From Hyaloscypha bicolor E (taxonomy: Eukaryota; Ascomycota; Leotiomycetes; Helotiales; Hyaloscyphaceae), in NCBI RefSeq assembly GCF_002865645.1, contig NW_020194628.1, forward strand, positions 434,001 through 498,000: a DNA stretch of 64,000 nt. The letters run 5' to 3'. How positions within the stretch are numbered: the first letter of the stretch is position 1; every line of letters begins with the position of its first letter. Below are positions 60,211 to 64,000 of this stretch, piece by piece. The translations under genes and the position numbers were made by a program. The notes under the pieces are model-generated. The model saw nothing but the letters and a program-made list of their open reading frames with translations, searched no databases and was not told the origin of the DNA.

Positions 60211-63200
60211 ACTATCTCGGGACAGATAGATTGAATATAAGGTTTCAGATTAATAAGCTTAATTCTGCCGCGTTTTTAACTATTATTACTACTTAGTAGG
60301 GGTTTATATAGTTACGTAATAAGCTTTGAAATTCTATTAGAAAAACTTCAAGTCAAAACTAAAGATATATATAAGGAGCCAAGATAGCTTTACTAATATA
60401 ATAATTATATATTTGACTAAAAACTATAATTCTACTAATCTTTATATATTAAATCGAGAAGTATACTAGACTAATTACCCTATTTTTATATATAGGAAAG
60501 ACTAATTCAAAGGAGAGATAAGGAGAGATTAAAGGAGAGGTAAGAAGAAAATAAAGCTATAATTTAATTAGTAATTTTAGTAAAGCCCGAAAACTAATAA
60601 TATACTTATTTCCTATTATAAGCTTCTAAATTTCTATTATTTATATATTTACTAATTATATTATATTTCTTGTCTTTACCTTTTTCTTCTTCTTATTAGT
60701 ACTCTTCTTATACTATTTCTTCTTCTTTTAGTAGTTCTGAGATACTTGCTTTCTTATAGGTTTACAAATATATTTATAAAGTAATTTAGTTAATAAAGAA
60801 ACAGAAGCGAGAGAAGTAGTTAATATAGGACAAGCTAGTATAGTTAATATAGGAGGTATATACTATAAAAGCTCTTGAATTATTAGAAAGTAAAAAGAAT
60901 TAAAGAAATTAGAGAAATCGGAATTATTATTAGAATTATTATTAGAATTATTATTAGATAATATTTTAATTAGAGTTCGAATCTATAAAAGAATAGGTTT
61001 AGAAGAAAAAGAAGGCATATATTTAAGATACTATAAAGCCTTAAATACCCTAAATACTACTTATACTTTTATAGCTTAAGATTTAGGAAATCTAGAATAA
61101 TTAGTTTGGGTTATAGTTAAAGTTAATAGGCTAGTAGAAATAGATAATAAAGGTAAGATATTATTAATATTAAGGAAGTTATTAATATTAGAGAAATTAT
61201 TAAATAAGAGTAATAAAAGTAGTAAGAATAAAGAAAAATAGATATATTACCTAGTAAAGTAGTTCTCTATAATATTATTATTATATTAAGCTTTTTTGCT
61301 ATATAATTACTCTTATATTTTTTCTTTAATATCTTTTTATCTTACTTTTTTTTTGCCTTTTAATAAGCCCTAGATCTATTTACTTTCTTCTATTTAGCTA
61401 TCTTAAGTCTAGTAAATATATGCTTTTAGCCTAATATAAATTTTAGTAATTATTATAAAAGCTAAGAATTAGAAAGTTAAGTAGAAAAAATACTTTATAT
61501 AATAACTTAATTTATAGCTTTTAATTAAAGACGTTATATAAGAAGCTAGATAGCTTTAATAAATTATAGTATATATTTAGATAAAAGTTATTTATAATAT
61601 CTAGCTAGTTTTATAATAATATTAAGAATAACCTGCTTTCTATAATTCGTAAATTTGTTTCTAATATATTAATTCTTTTATTTTCTTATATCTAATATAT
61701 TATAATTCGTATTATTAATTTGTATTTACTATTTTTTTATAAAGAATAAAAGGGCTATTAATAAGCTATTAAAAATAAAAGAAAGAAAAAAAAAATAAAA
61801 GATTATTCTAATAAAAATAAACTATCTAATACTAATAAGAAATACTATATTATAAAGATATAAAATGCTCTAATTAGTATTTATTTTTAGGATTAAATTC
61901 GTAAAAATAATATTTTTTTTTAAATTAATTTAATATTAACTTTATAAAAATAATATTTCTTTATAGTAAGCCCAAAATAGTAATATATAAGCCTCCGGAA
62001 ATATTAATAAAAGAATAACTTATTAATTAATTAGAAATCCGTTAAATGGCTCTTATTAAGTAAATTATTATATTTTTTAGGTAAAATATTTAGCTTTTTA
62101 GTAATAATTTTAATTGCCTTACTAATTGAAATATTTTTACTTAGCTAGCTAGAACTAATATAATACTATTTCTCGTTTCTTTAAGTTAAATTAATACCTA
62201 AATTCGGATATTTAAATATATAAATATAATAGAATAAAGATATCTTAGATTTATAGTAACTAGTTAACTAAATATACTTTATAAGATATATATAATTAAG
62301 AAAAGCTTATTATATTATTTCTAAAACTTTGAAATTAGAAGTATAACGTGTGAGAATTAGGCTCGCACTATAGTTTACTGGACTAAAAGACTATAGTATT
62401 TATTATAGGTAAATATGCCTAATCACGGTTAAATGGCTGGATCGTAGTCACGTGACAGTATACACGTGACAAGAAGCTTTTATCTAATTCCAGATTAGAT
62501 TTAGTATAGCTTTATATAATACTTTTAGGTAGCTTTTTCTAATTAGTCTAGCCTTAATTATATTAATTATCTACTTTTAATAATACTAAAGTACTATAAT
62601 ATTACTATTTAATAATAGAATTAATTTCTTAATATTAGTAATATAATCTATAATAATTATTTAAGGGTTAGACTTATATAGTTATAATTAAGAGCTTCTA
62701 GTAATAACTCTATAATTTCTACTAATTTCTTTAATATTATTAAAGTTATTACTAAAATTATCTATTTTTTCTTTATCTTTTATAGTTTAATTTTCCCTAG
62801 CTTTAAGTACTTTTTCTTTCTTTTTAATAGCTAATCAAGTAATAAATATTACTAATCCGGTAATAAAGTCTCTAGCTAGAACTACTAGCCCTAAATAGTT
62901 ATAAAAAATAAATTATTCTTATATTTCCTTAACTTTCTTAAAAACGCGGGCTTTTTTACTAGTAGTAAATAACTATATAATATAATAGCTCTTTTTATAA
63001 TTATTAATATCTATAAAATTATAGAATAAAAGATATTAATATTTCTTATTAAAAGTAATATTAGTTTCTAATAGAAATCCCGAAATAAATTAATAATTAA
63101 AATAAGCTTACTTAAAAATATAATATATAATATATTAAATATATAAACCTTATTAATAAAAATATAGTAGCCTTAATTATTAAGGTAAGTAATAATTATA

Positions 63201-64000
63201 TAAGCTTTTTTTAATCTAAAAGCTTTATCTTATTCTATTTATATTACAAGTTATAAAATTCTCTATATTTAATCTTAAGCTTTATTTTTTAAAGAATATT
63301 TAATAATACCCTAAAACTAACTATTTCCTAATATATTTTAGTAATATATCTAGCTTTAAGATATTTAGGTTAATAGTAATAATAAGAAGCTAAGAAAAAG
63401 AAATTAATTATATAAGAGTAATTATATTTAAGATATTAGCTATAATAAAAGATTTACTAATTTCTTATTCTTTTCTATTTACTAATATAGAAATAAATAA
63501 AATATCTAGTTTCCTAAATAAATATACTTATATACTAATAAGCCCTCTTTATAATTTAATAAGTATTTTAAGTCTTTTTTTTATAAAATATATAATTCTA
63601 TTAAACCCGATTCTTATTCTTTAATTTAATAATAAAAGTAATTCCTTAAATAAAAGCCTAGTTTTATAGGTATTAGAAAGCTATATTAGAGTCAGATATA
63701 ATTATTATAATTTTATACTTTATCTAGCCTAATATCTAGTATTTAGTATCTGAGCCTAGTATCTAGATATCTAGCATTTGAGGTTATATAATAGTTATAT
63801 ATAATAAAGCTAAAAAAAGCTATATTCTAAGAAATTTAGGATACTAAGTCCTATTAGGCCGAGCTATAAGCAAAGAACTATAAATACTTAAAAAACCTTT
63901 ATTTAAAACTCTTTTTTTTTCTTAGTTTAGTTTTCTTAATAAATAGTTCTCCTATAAATACCTTATTTATAGACTTCTTTTATAGGTCTATAATATTAAA
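60211..64000. repeat. AT-rich RIP-degraded block
   Basis: Same composition as the cores of the inserted elements: CA/TG-poor, dense TTTA/TAAT, no surviving frame. Purine-rich GAAGAAAAAGAA tracts and short TTAATATTA direct repeats occur near 60900-61230. The block runs off the window, and no family can be named. Confidence 0.75.
62345..62490. repeat. less-mutated island within the AT-rich block, possible repeat terminus
   Basis: From GTGTGAGAATTAGGCTCGCA to ACACGTGACAAGAAGC the sequence keeps CG, CA and TG dinucleotides and two CACGTGAC motifs about 20 bases apart. The TGTGAGAATTAGG start would suit an LTR, but no partner copy is visible in the window. Confidence 0.4.

Overview
The window is nuclear DNA of a filamentous ascomycete fungus (Pezizomycotina). 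Its genes have short spliceosomal introns, it carries a fungal CDC42, LysM and chitin-binding chitinase genes, and it alternates between ordinary-composition gene DNA and long AT-rich blocks. In those blocks CpA/TpG dinucleotides are almost gone and former coding frames are full of TAA/TAG stops, the signature of repeat-induced point mutation (RIP). The species cannot be named from the sequence alone.

Layout. 1-540 is the edge of an AT-rich block. 656-1720 holds an unrecognised, probably broken gene. 1858-3428 (-) is a three-exon agmatinase-type ureohydrolase with a signal peptide and a C-terminal KDEL. About 4278-4930 (-) is an ankyrin-repeat relic. 6138-7028 (-) is a complete four-exon CDC42. 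It diverges from a VMA22/CCDC115-like V-ATPase assembly gene (8530-9277, +) across a microsatellite-rich 1.5-kb spacer. 9278-11760 is gene-poor.

From 11760 to 57167 lies what was once a compact chitin-related locus: a GH18 chitinase with a hevein-type chitin-binding domain (-), a divergent LysM protein gene (+), and a secreted Ser/Thr/Pro-rich repeat protein (-). It has been split twice. A 9.17-kb element with terminal inverted repeats and a 5-bp target duplication (15405-24571) sits inside the chitinase. A Tc1/mariner element with TA duplications (27160-51317) sits in the shared chitinase/LysM promoter. The mariner is itself split in its transposase by a 22.7-kb composite (about 28485-51155) made of three tandem copies of a roughly 5-kb unit. 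The third copy is interrupted by a complete 6.03-kb Ty3/Gypsy chromovirus (44162-50194; 260-bp LTRs; ATAAA duplication). This gives a readable insertion order: gene pair, mariner, 5-kb repeats, Gypsy.

RIP has erased the cores of these elements but spared their outer ends (TIRs, the 3' LTR, the mariner, the end of the third copy), so the junctions can be placed to the base or nearly so.

57168-64000 holds homopolymer runs, a sugar-transporter pseudogene (58292-58882) and a second AT-rich repeat block with a GC-rich modular repeat at its border (about 59560-60210).
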